From positions 682,001 through 746,000 of the forward strand of contig NC_082410.1 of NCBI RefSeq assembly GCF_004011695.2: a stretch of 64,000 bases of DNA. Direction: 5' to 3'. Source of the DNA: Ascochyta rabiei. Its lineage: Eukaryota > Ascomycota > Dothideomycetes > Pleosporales > Didymellaceae. Each line of letters opens with the position of its first letter. Position 1 is the first letter of the stretch. The notes under the pieces are model-generated. The model saw only the letters and a list, made by a program, of their open reading frames with translations. It did no database searches and had not been told where the DNA came from. The position numbers and the translations under genes are program-made. Positions 1 to 10,402 of the stretch are shown here, piece after piece.

Positions 1-1874
<1,874 letters not shown>

Positions 1875-2448
1875 GCATCCCGTTCACATCTTGTCTTCGA
1901 CTACGACCTCAAAGGCGCTCTTCGGTTCACCCTGTGCGACTGAACGCATTCAAACATCAGTCGAGCATAGCTTCCCTTGAGCCAAAAAGGTACGGACTAC
2001 GATACCACGATTTACGAGCCGCCCACCGTCGACAACACAACGGCAATGCATATAAGGTGGCTTTACAGTCCACTTCCTGACTGCCAATACTACCACCCTG
2101 ACAGCTGTGAGGATCATGGTCAGATAGTTCCATAGTTCGAACCTTATAACAGATGCGGTCTCCTGCTCTTTCCCCGCCCTCTTCGTGCTGGTGCGCGATC
2201 ATCAGGTCTTTGGTCTTTGGGGGAAGTCGTAGTTCCGCAGTATGGCAGGCGCACTGGGAGCTCATACAATGCAATCTCTAGCATCAATCTCCACTATTGC
2301 AGATGGCGCGTTGTTGCTGTGCTTGTCGTGCCGTCAGACCACCAGCATTCACAATCGTCTTATCGATAACCCCACATGCCGTCATTGCTCACCACAGCGC
2401 GACAACATCGATAACGCATGGCGTGAAAGCATACACTTGATCGCCAGT
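1875..2448. other. intergenic: helicase 3' UTR and RTC5 promoter
   Basis: About 570 bases between two plus-strand genes. Only short shadow ORFs are present. It must contain the helicase terminator and the RTC5 promoter, but I see no distinct motif. Confidence 0.5.
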
Positions 2449-4379
2449 ATGGGTCAGGGAACGTCTCACGAGGTGCAGCACTTGACGCTCGGTACGTGAT
2501 ATACTAAGCTACCTAGGGTACGAAGAGAAGGCTTACAATGCTGGATTGGGCCATGTACTGATACCAGGCAGAACAGCTTAGTCACAACCTTGCGCAAACG
2601 TTTGCGAAGAAGAGCTACACACCGCTCGAGTTATACTGCTTCAAATCTGTCTTCCGGTCGCTGGCTGACACCGAATCGGGAGTCCAATACTGGAGCGAAG
2701 CGACACTATGTCGGTTTCTGGAGCTGCCAGATGCGCTGAACGTAGGGTCGGTTGTCTTCCAGATGGCTAGCTATCTCGGCGCATTCCCATTTGCGAGCCA
2801 AGCACCGGCCATCCTTACAATTGAGGCGTTACTCAAGGTTGTCACCATTCTCACGGAAAGATATGGCGCAGTGCTGAAAAAGAGAGGACGCGAGATCTGG
2901 TTACGTGAGCTATACAGGAGTTTGGCCATATACGACAAGGGCATACGGTCCGAATTAGAGGAACAGAAGCATGAGAAAGATCAGGTCACTGAGAAGATGG
3001 GGTTCGCTGTCGACGTGCCAGAGGATGGTGAAGGTGGAGACGATGAAGAGGATGATGAGCTGGTTCTGGCTGCACTGGACTCGATGGACTCCTTGGAGGT
3101 TTTCAGGCATGGCGAGCAGGCGAACGTGCATCACTCGATCATTCCAACGGACAATTTCCTGAAACTCATCGAGCTACTGCTGCTCATCGCGCCGATCGAT
3201 GCGCAACAGAGTCTGTCCTCGCTGGCACCTGAGCTTTCAGATGAGCGCATCCAGAATCTGCGACGGACTGCAAAGGTGGTGTTGTCGTCGTTCATTACCG
3301 ATAAACATCCCGGCGTTACATATCGTACCTTCGATACAGTTCTCTCTACGAGTCTCCCGTTCCTGTTCGACGGCCTGAACCCTCTATTCGAGCACTTCCT
3401 CTTCGCAAAAGACTTCGATCTCTCAAAGCGCAAGTCAGACTCCACTTCTCCAATACAGGAATCGCACCCGGTCATTCCACCCCCGAAGACTGTAGCAGAC
3501 CCAGAGCCAATCCTACGCAACCCAGGCGAGATTCTCAATCTCACCACGCTCAGTCAATTGTCGTTCTTCATCAAGGGCAACAACCTCTTCAGACGTTTGC
3601 GCCCTCTTTACAGCGGTAACACCCACGGCTTTTCCATGGGATCCTTCGAGAAACAGATTTTCAATTGGAGAGCACCCACAATCCTTTTAGTGTCAGGCCG
3701 CCTGCTTCCCACGACGCCCTCCAGCACCCGCGAGCGCGCCTTGGCAGATATGCTCCCTCCCAAACGCCATCCCAACAGCGTATCCGAGACGTCACAAAAC
3801 CAGACGCTTACCTACGGCGCCTATATCCCCACACAATGGAAGCACACGGGCAAATCCTGCTTTGGCGACTCGTCCGCAAAGCTCTTCCAGCTCTCACCGA
3901 CCCATGACGTCTTCCCGGCGTCCAGCTTCAGCAGCGACTATGTCTACTTCAACAAGTCGCCCACGCACCCTGCTGGTGTCGGCTTCGGCACTCCAGTCCC
4001 CACGCAATCCTCGGCAGCGAGCCGCTCTCACGGCGTGTTCCGCCCAGCGCCGGTATCGCTGCATCTCGACGACGCCCTCGAATTCGGCATCTTCACCCAC
4101 CTGGCGGAAGGCGGTGGGAGCTTCTACCCCAGCAAGCTTCCCTGCAGGAGGAGCCAGGACTGGCAGGATCGGTTTGAGATTGACAGCCTGGAGGTCTGGG
4201 GCTGTGGCGGCGACGATGTCGCCGAGGCCCAGAGGAGGGAGTGGGCGTTCCAGGAGAGAGAGGCGGAGGCGAGGAGGAGAATCAATCTAGGCAGTGGAGA
4301 TCAACAGCAGGATTACGAACTGTTGAAGCTGGCGGGTCTGGTGGGCAACGAGAATCGGAGTGGTGGCAGTATGGGCTGA
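2449..4379 (+). CDS. RTC5: Rtc5-like TLDc-domain protein
   Basis: Homologue of yeast Restriction of Telomere Capping protein 5, a TLDc-domain protein; yeast Rtc5 has been linked to regulation of vacuolar V-ATPase assembly. Two exons: 2449-2491 and 2572-4379. The 80-bp intron starts GTACGT and ends GGCAG, and splicing restores the conserved N-terminal block (EQLSHNLAQ, then [18 protein letters not shown]). The product is 616 residues. It begins MGQGTS, a good N-myristoylation signal, as expected for family members that sit on membranes. The TLDc domain occupies roughly residues 360-580 ([12 protein letters not shown], then [24 protein letters not shown], and [10 protein letters not shown] near the end). 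An acidic low-complexity stretch lies near residues 170-190. A start at the first ATG of the long exon (2763) would lose the conserved N-terminus, so I reject it. Confidence 0.92.
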
Positions 4380-4725
4380 TGTGGGTTGTGCTTCGACGAC
4401 GTGACGCAATGAAATGACGAGCTGAAGGTTATTTTTTTTTCTGCTTCATCTTGGTATCGATTCGCGAGTTTGGTTCTTGTACGGTGATCATTGTGACGCC
4501 CTGATATGCCTGGTATGTATACATATGATACAATTCATCCTCCTCTTCCACTTCACTGGCCCTCACGATCCCACCATCCACCACGCGCACATATCTTCCA
4601 CACACACACATACATCACTTCACTTCCCACCCTATCCTCACACTCATCACCATGACAATCTATCCCTGCCTAAACCACCGTCAGTGGACCAAAGCCTCGT
4701 AAGCCACCTAGTCTGGACCTTGAGC
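4380..4725. other. convergent intergenic region
   Basis: Tail-to-tail spacer between RTC5 (plus) and the bL36m gene (minus). It contains a T-run near 4431-4440 and a CA-rich stretch near 4590-4620. No gene is seen; it should hold both 3' UTRs. Confidence 0.5.
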
Positions 4726-5043
4726 TTACCTCTGCTTATGCTTCGGATTCTTCGAGCAGATGATGTACACATAGCGCCCCTTCTTCCTACGCACGCTCTT
4801 GCACCCGTCACACAGCTTCTTGACGGAGCTGCGCACTTTCATGCCGCGCGTCTGCTGCTGCTGCGCTAGTGCGAATGTGGGTGTGGCGGTGGGCGTTATG
4901 CGCAGCCCTGTGAGTGGCGAGACGAGGCTGTTTGTGTGCGGAGAGATTGTTGGCCGTGTGCTGGTCGTGTGCAGTGGGCGGGTGGGAGTGCGTAGGGCGG
5001 ATAGCGTGCGCCGGATGGGTAGGAGGAGGGGTCGGGGGAGCAT
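4726..5043 (-). CDS. MRPL36: mitochondrial large-subunit ribosomal protein bL36m
   Basis: Component of the mitochondrial 54S ribosomal subunit. The last 38 residues are an almost textbook bL36 sequence: [15 protein letters not shown], then [16 protein letters not shown] with the two zinc-binding cysteine pairs (the fourth ligand is the usual His in KHKQ). The preceding ~65 residues are rich in Arg, Ser, Thr and Pro and lack acidic residues, as expected of a mitochondrial targeting peptide. I chose the internal ATG at 5043 ([12 protein letters not shown]), which begins a better presequence than the upstream ATG at 5130, giving 105 residues. The last codons, AGG TAA GC, also look like a splice donor (AG|GTAAGC), so a short 3' exon cannot be excluded, although no convincing acceptor encoding a family-like end was found. 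The yeast orthologue is also named RTC6. Confidence 0.88.
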   Translation of the reverse strand: MLPRPLLLPIRRTLSALRTPTRPLHTTSTRPTISPHTNSLVSPLTGLRITPTATPTFALAQQQQTRGMKVRSSVKKLCDGCKSVRRKKGRYVYIICSKNPKHKQR

Positions 5044-5374
5044 TTTGGCGGGCGGAGAGGGGTCGTGCGAGGTGCTGGAGGGGTGTGGGCGTGGGCGTGT
5101 AAAGGCGGCGAGCGGTTGCGGCGCGTTCACCTTGATGGTTCGGGGGAGGGTGTTGCGGCGTTGGAAAATGGTGATTAGTCATGGATGCACGGACTGGGGT
5201 CGTGGGTTGAACATGCGATGCATCACGGTCATGGGCAGGGTTGGAAGACTGCTTGAGCGCTACTCGCGGGTTGTCTTTGGGGTATCACTATACACGCTCC
5301 AACCATCTTTACTCTCAACGTGCCATCTTTCCGCCAGCGATAGGACTACTTGTGCGGGCTTTTGGATCAATGGT
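5044..5374. other. intergenic: bL36m promoter and PRP17 3' UTR
   Basis: Gap of about 330 bases between two minus-strand genes. Overlapping ORFs here are shadows. Nothing distinctive seen. Confidence 0.5.
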
Positions 5375-6748
5375 CTAGTCCCAGTACTTCAGCACACCGT
5401 TCAGGTCACCAGTAACCAACTTGGAAGTCTCGCGCGGGTGCCACTGTACTGCCAGAACGGGCGCGTCGCTGGCTTGGATCTTGTGCCACATTTTGCAAGT
5501 CTTCCAGTCCCAGAAGCAGACGTAACCGCCGCTGTCTCCAGAAATGACGAATTGACCATCAGGACTGATGGCGACGTCTGGCGCATAACCAGCCACGTTG
5601 TGGCCACGGTAGCTCTTCTTGCGGTTCTGGCGGAATCTGTCGGTGGAAGAGTAGACGGTGATTTGGTTGTCCGAGGATTGAAAGGCGATGTATTTGCCCG
5701 AGGGGTGGGGGGCAGAGCGGACCATGGAGAACATGTACGGTTCGGCGATGAACTTGATGGGGACAGGAATGCCGTATTCCCAAGCTCGGAGCGACTTGTC
5801 GTCTGACGTCGTGACAAAACGGCGGTTCTCGTCGCAGAAGGTGATGGTATTGACTGGTCCAAGATGGTGGTCGTACTCTTGCACCATCTCTCCGCTTCTT
5901 GTGTCGTACTGCATGATCTTCTTGTCGCTCATACCTGCTAGGAATTCGTGCGGCGTGCTGGGGTTGATGCGCACGACGTGGGGCGTCTTTCCCGTTGTGA
6001 ATTTGTTCAAACATTTGCCCGTCTCCGTATCCCACAGCTTCATGAAACGATCGTAACTGGCGGAGATGAATTGCGACCCATCCGGATTGAAGTCGATGTC
6101 GTTGACAGACTTGGTGTGGCCTGAGTAGGTTCGAAGCAGTTCTCGCTGGTGGTATGTGTCCCAGATGGCAATCTTCGAGTCTGCAGAGGCAGAGAGTAGA
6201 AGATGACCGCTGTCTGGAATGAAGCGCACTTGGGTAATGGACTTGGTGTGGTATTTGAAAGTGTGCACGAGCTTCTTCGGGATGAAGTTCTTCGGTTCGT
6301 ACTCCCCAGTGAGCTTGATGTCAAGATCGGTAGGGACATGCATGTACGTCCGCCCTTGGTAGTCGTACTGCTCGCTGCCCTTGAACTCGGTCGTTTCGCC
6401 CTCAGCCTCGGTGTCGTGGTAGTCGGTGCCGGCGAGCTTCTTTGGTGCAGCTTCTGGGTTCTCCTCGATTTCGTCTTCTTCGTATACCACTTCCACCTCT
6501 TCGTCGCTTCCAAACTCGTCATCTGAAGCAGCGTCTGGCCTCTCCTCTTCGTAACGTGCCCAGGGTCCCTTGTATGCGCCAGCGCCTGTCACGACACTCG
6601 AGTCGCCCTTGGCCTCTCTCTTCCTCTTCTTCGAGCTCTGCCCGCCCTCTACCGCTCGGTGCCCTTTGCGGAAAGTGTGATCGCTGATGTATGTCTCGGC
6701 TGCAAATCCAGTCGGCACGCGGCCCGCGCCTTTCCCTGGCGGAGCCAT
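5375..6748 (-). CDS. PRP17: pre-mRNA-splicing factor Prp17/Cdc40, WD40 protein
   Basis: Second-step spliceosome factor, nuclear, part of the catalytically active spliceosome. The intronless reading frame from the ATG at 6748 gives 457 residues. The N-terminal part carries VPTGFAAETYISDHTF, a basic KKRKREAK nuclear-localisation-like patch, GAYKGPWARYEEE and an acidic stretch near residues 90-110. Seven WD40 repeats follow from about residue 160: HTKSITQVRFIPDSGHLLLS, GHTKSVNDIDFNPDGSQFIS, HVVRINPSTPHEFLAG, GPVNTITFCDENRRFVT, MVRSAPHPSGKYIAFQS, GYAPDVAISPDGQFVISG and PVLAVQWHPRETSKLVTG. It ends LNGVLKYWD, typical of the family. Homologues in related fungi generally have a longer N-terminal extension. 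None is found upstream here, where a heptamer repeat begins immediately before the ATG. A missed upstream exon or a real truncation are both possible. Confidence 0.92.
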   Translation of the reverse strand: MAPPGKGAGRVPTGFAAETYISDHTFRKGHRAVEGGQSSKKRKREAKGDSSVVTGAGAYKGPWARYEEERPDAASDDEFGSDEEVEVVYEEDEIEENPEAAPKKLAGTDYHDTEAEGETTEFKGSEQYDYQGRTYMHVPTDLDIKLTGEYEPKNFIPKKLVHTFKYHTKSITQVRFIPDSGHLLLSASADSKIAIWDTYHQRELLRTYSGHTKSVNDIDFNPDGSQFISASYDRFMKLWDTETGKCLNKFTTGKTPHVVRINPSTPHEFLAGMSDKKIMQYDTRSGEMVQEYDHHLGPVNTITFCDENRRFVTTSDDKSLRAWEYGIPVPIKFIAEPYMFSMVRSAPHPSGKYIAFQSSDNQITVYSSTDRFRQNRKKSYRGHNVAGYAPDVAISPDGQFVISGDSGGYVCFWDWKTCKMWHKIQASDAPVLAVQWHPRETSKLVTGDLNGVLKYWD

Positions 6749-6796
6749 GTCGTGTGTCGTGTGTCGTGTGTCGTGTGTCGTGTGTCGTGTGTCGTG
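6749..6796. repeat. 7-bp tandem repeat abutting the PRP17 start codon
   Basis: Six perfect copies of CGTGTGT (6751-6792) plus partial copies at each end, starting immediately 5' of the PRP17 ATG on the transcribed strand. If transcribed it forms an ACACACG-type 5' leader. If translated in the PRP17 frame it would add repeating HDTRHTT residues, which is not expected for this protein. Confidence 0.95.
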
Positions 6797-7635
6797 GTTT
6801 GGTTTGCTGGCGTTGGAAACCAAGGAGAGTGGTGGGCGAGAATCAGGTGGGGAGGTGTGCTTTTCCTTCTGGCGGGCACGATGTTGAAGATGAGTGAGTG
6901 AGGCAGCTAGCTGGAGCTTGGAGGGAAAATGATGGATGACTAAGCGCGAAGGATACTCAGTAGATCCAACGCATGGCGGGGCTATGTGTTCTCCTGGAAA
7001 ACAGGGTGGAAGCAGGCGGTCAGGCCATGTGGGCAGAGCTGGCGAGTGGCGAGTGCGTGTTTATAACTTTATTTCATGGTGCCGTGGCAGGGAAGAAGAC
7101 AGCAGGACGTGGCTGGTGTCGGTCGAAGCGCCTCAGCCTCGACTCGACTCCACCATGCCCTCGTCGCCCACTCACTCACGTCCCCGAACATGAGCGCCTG
7201 CGTCCTGCCCACGACTGACTCACCCGCTGCGCTGCGACAAAGCCGGGCGCGCACCATGCACGCGCCTTGAGCCTGTGTGCCAACGCCGATGCTGCTTCTG
7301 CTTCTGCTTCTGCTGCCCAACCAAGCCGCTCTTGCTCCTCGTCCTCCCTCTGGGCCTGCCGACCACGGTTCCCGGATTCCACGGTCCTGCACGCCAGCCA
7401 GCCAGCCAGCCCGCCACTCTCGACCCTCGACCCTCGACCCTCGACCCTCGACTCTCGACATCCCCCGACCCTCGACATCCCCCGACCCTCGACATCCCCC
7501 GACCCTCGACATCCCCCGACCCTCGACATCCCCCGACCCTCGACATCCCCCGACCCTCGACATCCCCCGCCCGCTCCGCCACCCGCTTGCCTTCTGCTTG
7601 CCATCCTCACGTGCGCCCCGCACTGCGCTCTCACC
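6797..7635. other. divergent intergenic region between PRP17 and the PIN-like gene
   Basis: Head-to-head spacer carrying both promoters. Its second half holds a CCAGC-rich run (about 7393-7410), 7-bp repeats and a 17-bp minisatellite, listed separately. ORFs through this stretch in all frames arise because the repeats contain no stop codons. Confidence 0.6.
7419..7572. repeat. compound minisatellite: 7-bp array passing into a 17-bp array
   Basis: Positions 7419-7460 hold six 7-bp units (CTCGACC, the last two CTCGACT and CTCGACA). From 7454 the period changes to 17 bp, the unit being CTCGACA plus the ten bases TCCCCCGACC. Seven copies run to 7572, the last with a small change. The 17-bp unit therefore looks derived from the 7-bp unit by a 10-bp insertion. 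The array lies within the probable 5' leader or promoter of the gene starting at 7636. Confidence 0.95.
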
Positions 7636-9055
7636 ATGCGCGGCAGCCCGTACCCGCCCCGGGCCAGCGCCAACACCGCCGCCATGCGCGCACCCGAACC
7701 GCCCAAGCGCAAGGTCTTCAACTGCATAGTCGACGACACGGCCCTGATCGCCGGCGTCAAGAAGAGCACCCGTGACGGAATCCGCAAGTGGGTTTCGCAG
7801 GGCGCCATCTGCATCTTCGTCCCGCTGCACAGTATGCCCAGAGAGCGCGCCTGCTCGCCTCCCTGCTAACGCACTGCCAGCACTCACTGCCCTCCACCGC
7901 CTCAAGAACGGCAACGAGCGCATCAACGCAGATGCCCGCGAGGCTGTCAAATGGCTGGACGACATCACCTCCATGTCTTCGGCCGACGCGGCCGACCGTG
8001 TGCTGCTCGAGGGCGTCGAGGAAGCATACTCCACCTGGGACCAAGTGGAGAAGTTCATGCTGCCCGACACACTTCTCTCCATGGACGATAGCGAGTCCGA
8101 CGACGACGACTACCACGAGGATCTGGAGAGCTCGTTCAATGCACTCGAAATGTCCGACGAAACTTCCATCAGCTCCACCCATAGCCTCGAAGACGCTGCG
8201 CCAAAGACGCCAGAGTCCCCGCGCCCGCTCTTGAGCAAAAGCAAGCTCGGCCAGCACCAAGACGCTGCATGCAACGAGGACGTGAACGCCATTGCATTGG
8301 AGTCGCCCGACCGCACTGCGCGCAACAGTGCGGAGCTGTCTCGTGGAGGACGCTCGCCTAAGCGTGCTGTACCTGCCTATCTGAAGCCGCTATTCAACCA
8401 CGTCCTGTGGCGCATCAACAAAGAGTCGAACCCGGACGCTGCGCTTGCCTCGTACATTCTCCTCACAAACGATCCTACCAAGCAGATGATTGCTTCCAAG
8501 TTCGGCATCCGTGCCAAGCGTCTTGAGCAGCTTCGCGACACGGTCGCCCGCGAGGATCGAGAGTACAAGAATCACTTGACTCTGCACAGGATCGAGTCAG
8601 AGTCCAGCCCCGCAAAGAAGACTGCGCCTGCTGTACCCAAAGCCGCCGAGCGCCCCAACTCCAGCCACTCCAGCCAAGATAAGCTAGAAGACCGCTCCGA
8701 CGACGAGGATGTGGTTTTGTTTCAGCGTGCGCCCCGTGGTCCTGCGGCAACGACGAACACCCAGCGCGTTTGGGATCCTAACGATTTCGGCCGTATCAAA
8801 CAACAGCAGTCGCCTCGGGGAGGTCGTGGGGGACATGCTGGACCTCGAGGTCGTGGTGTGCCATCTTCTCGAGGTCGCGGCGGCGCCTTTGTCCCTCGTG
8901 GAGCGTACGCTCCACCAGGACCGCCAGTTCGCGCCCCGCCAGTCCCTCGTCACGACCCGAATGCACCTATTGATCCGAACTCATACGCTCGCCCAGTCAC
9001 GCGGCCAAGCCCGGCGCGTGGTGGAGGTGGACGGAAGCTTTGGGAGCCGAACTAG
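7636..9055 (+). CDS. PIN-like-domain protein with Arg/Gly/Pro-rich tail
   Basis: Two exons, 7636-7831 and 7881-9055; the 49-bp intron GTATGC...CTGCCAG restores FVPLHTLTALHRLKNGN. The product is 456 residues. The N-terminal ~100 residues resemble a PIN-type nuclease fold (FNCIVDDTALIAGVKKSTRD, then AREAVKWLDDIT with further acidic residues), which suggests an RNA-processing role, but the full catalytic set is not proven by eye. The middle is acidic and Ser-rich, followed by a helical block PAYLKPLFNHVLWRINKE (about residues 250-320). The C-terminus is RGG/RGR and Pro-rich with a VWDPNDFGR motif, as in RNA-binding proteins. The ATG at 7636 is chosen because it follows the minisatellite and is close to the conserved block; a second in-frame ATG lies at 7684. 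I recognise it only as a conserved fungal protein. Confidence 0.7.
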
Positions 9056-10402
9056 TCGTATCGGACAGGGCGTCAAGAACGACAGCCTAGCTCATATACA
9101 GTTTCCAATCTCTACCGACGGCCACACCGACGAGTCCGCAACCGGAACCGACCACAGACAGAGCTTCCAAATTTGGCACAGGCCGTCGCTGCGCTGCACG
9201 TATCAGATCTTCGAAGTGATCCCATGAGGCCATGTTTCCCGACTCTTGATGGGGATGATCAGCGTCCAACGTTGGCTGTTCTCTGGAGAGCAGCATGCTT
9301 GTCCTCGAAGCCTCCCACTGACACTTCGCACACCGGCCAGGGCTTGTTATACGCTCGCGGTGTCGCGACCAGTCGTCTGCTACACACATCAGGCGAGAAA
9401 GTACTGCTAGGACGCGAGTCCTTTTGCACTCAACCATTTTCCTTTTTGCCATTATTTCTACCATTACTTCACCCAAATTGCAGGACCCATAGATTATACA
9501 TCTTACGTAGCTGAAAAAACAAGCTCATGTCATTCTTTTACTTGGTGTTCTCACTGCGCGCCCAGCTTCTTGTTGACCCACACCCGCTTCATCTTCACAC
9601 AACTAGCAAAGTCCACGCCAACACTTCAGAACGCCCCTTCCCTTGCCAGACCCATACAGCGGAGGCAGCAGCCTACCTGTCCTGGAACCCAACTCACCTA
9701 GCGCGACAGCAGCTTTTGTTCCTGAAAGAGAGGGTGAGAGACCTTGTACCTACAGGTCCCGGATTCACCAACCACGTAAAACACAGACAGACGATAGACA
9801 GAGTTCCCGACAAGACGCCCCAACATCGACGCAGTGCAGACTAGACTGCCAACCACGGAAGAAAATAAAAAAAATAAAAAGAACAAAAAAATAATAAATA
9901 ATTGGTTTTTCACTAGCACGGACGAATCTGAAGCTCGGAAGTTGGGAAATTCGGAAAATTCGGAAATCAATTCACTCCCCACGATTCGCATAATTGGAGC
10001 GTGGTTTGCGTTTGTTGATGCTGCACTTGCTTCGTCTGTTATCAATGGTTGTGAATTGTGCGTTTCTGTGTCGTGAGTTTTTCGGGTGGATGGATGGATG
10101 GATGGATGGATGAAGAGATGGATGAAGCGATGAATCATATGGATCTGGCGGCCTACAACTCAGGCTACAAGCTTCATGACTGTTGGTTGCTAATGTCATC
10201 GTAGCCAACGTGGAACCCCTCGAGCGTGAAGGCGAGGAGACGCATGACGACACAGGTTTCATTGGAGATGAGATGAGCGGTGCTGCGCGAGTGCATCTGT
10301 AAAGGAGGAGTGTGGTTGGTTGGATGACATGACTGCCGCCAAGCCGATGGATGGATGGCCAGTCGGACAGTCTTGTTGTAATCTACGTATATTCCCAATA
10401 TT
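9056..10402. other. long gene-free convergent interval with A-rich and GGAT tracts
   Basis: About 1.35 kb between the PIN-like gene (plus) and NVJ2 (minus), which converge here. It contains a strongly A-rich stretch near 9858-9902 and a TGGA tetranucleotide array (six copies, 10087-10110). No coding region has convincing composition. Confidence 0.5.
10087..10110. repeat. TGGA tetranucleotide microsatellite
   Basis: Six perfect TGGA units, followed by degenerate TGAA/TGGA units to about 10133. Confidence 0.9.

Noticed and set aside
4799..5806. 335-codon plus ORF across bL36m and PRP17
   Set aside because: It runs antisense to two clearly conserved genes and has no domain.
7069..8082. Long minus-strand ORFs rich in Gly/Arg/Ser over the minisatellite
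   Set aside because: They are shadows of the stop-free 17-bp repeat and the overlapping PIN-like exon; composition is repetitive and there is no splice or start context.
10087..10133. TGGA repeat as a possible telomere-like or replication signal
   Set aside because: Simple tetranucleotide microsatellite with no telomere unit.
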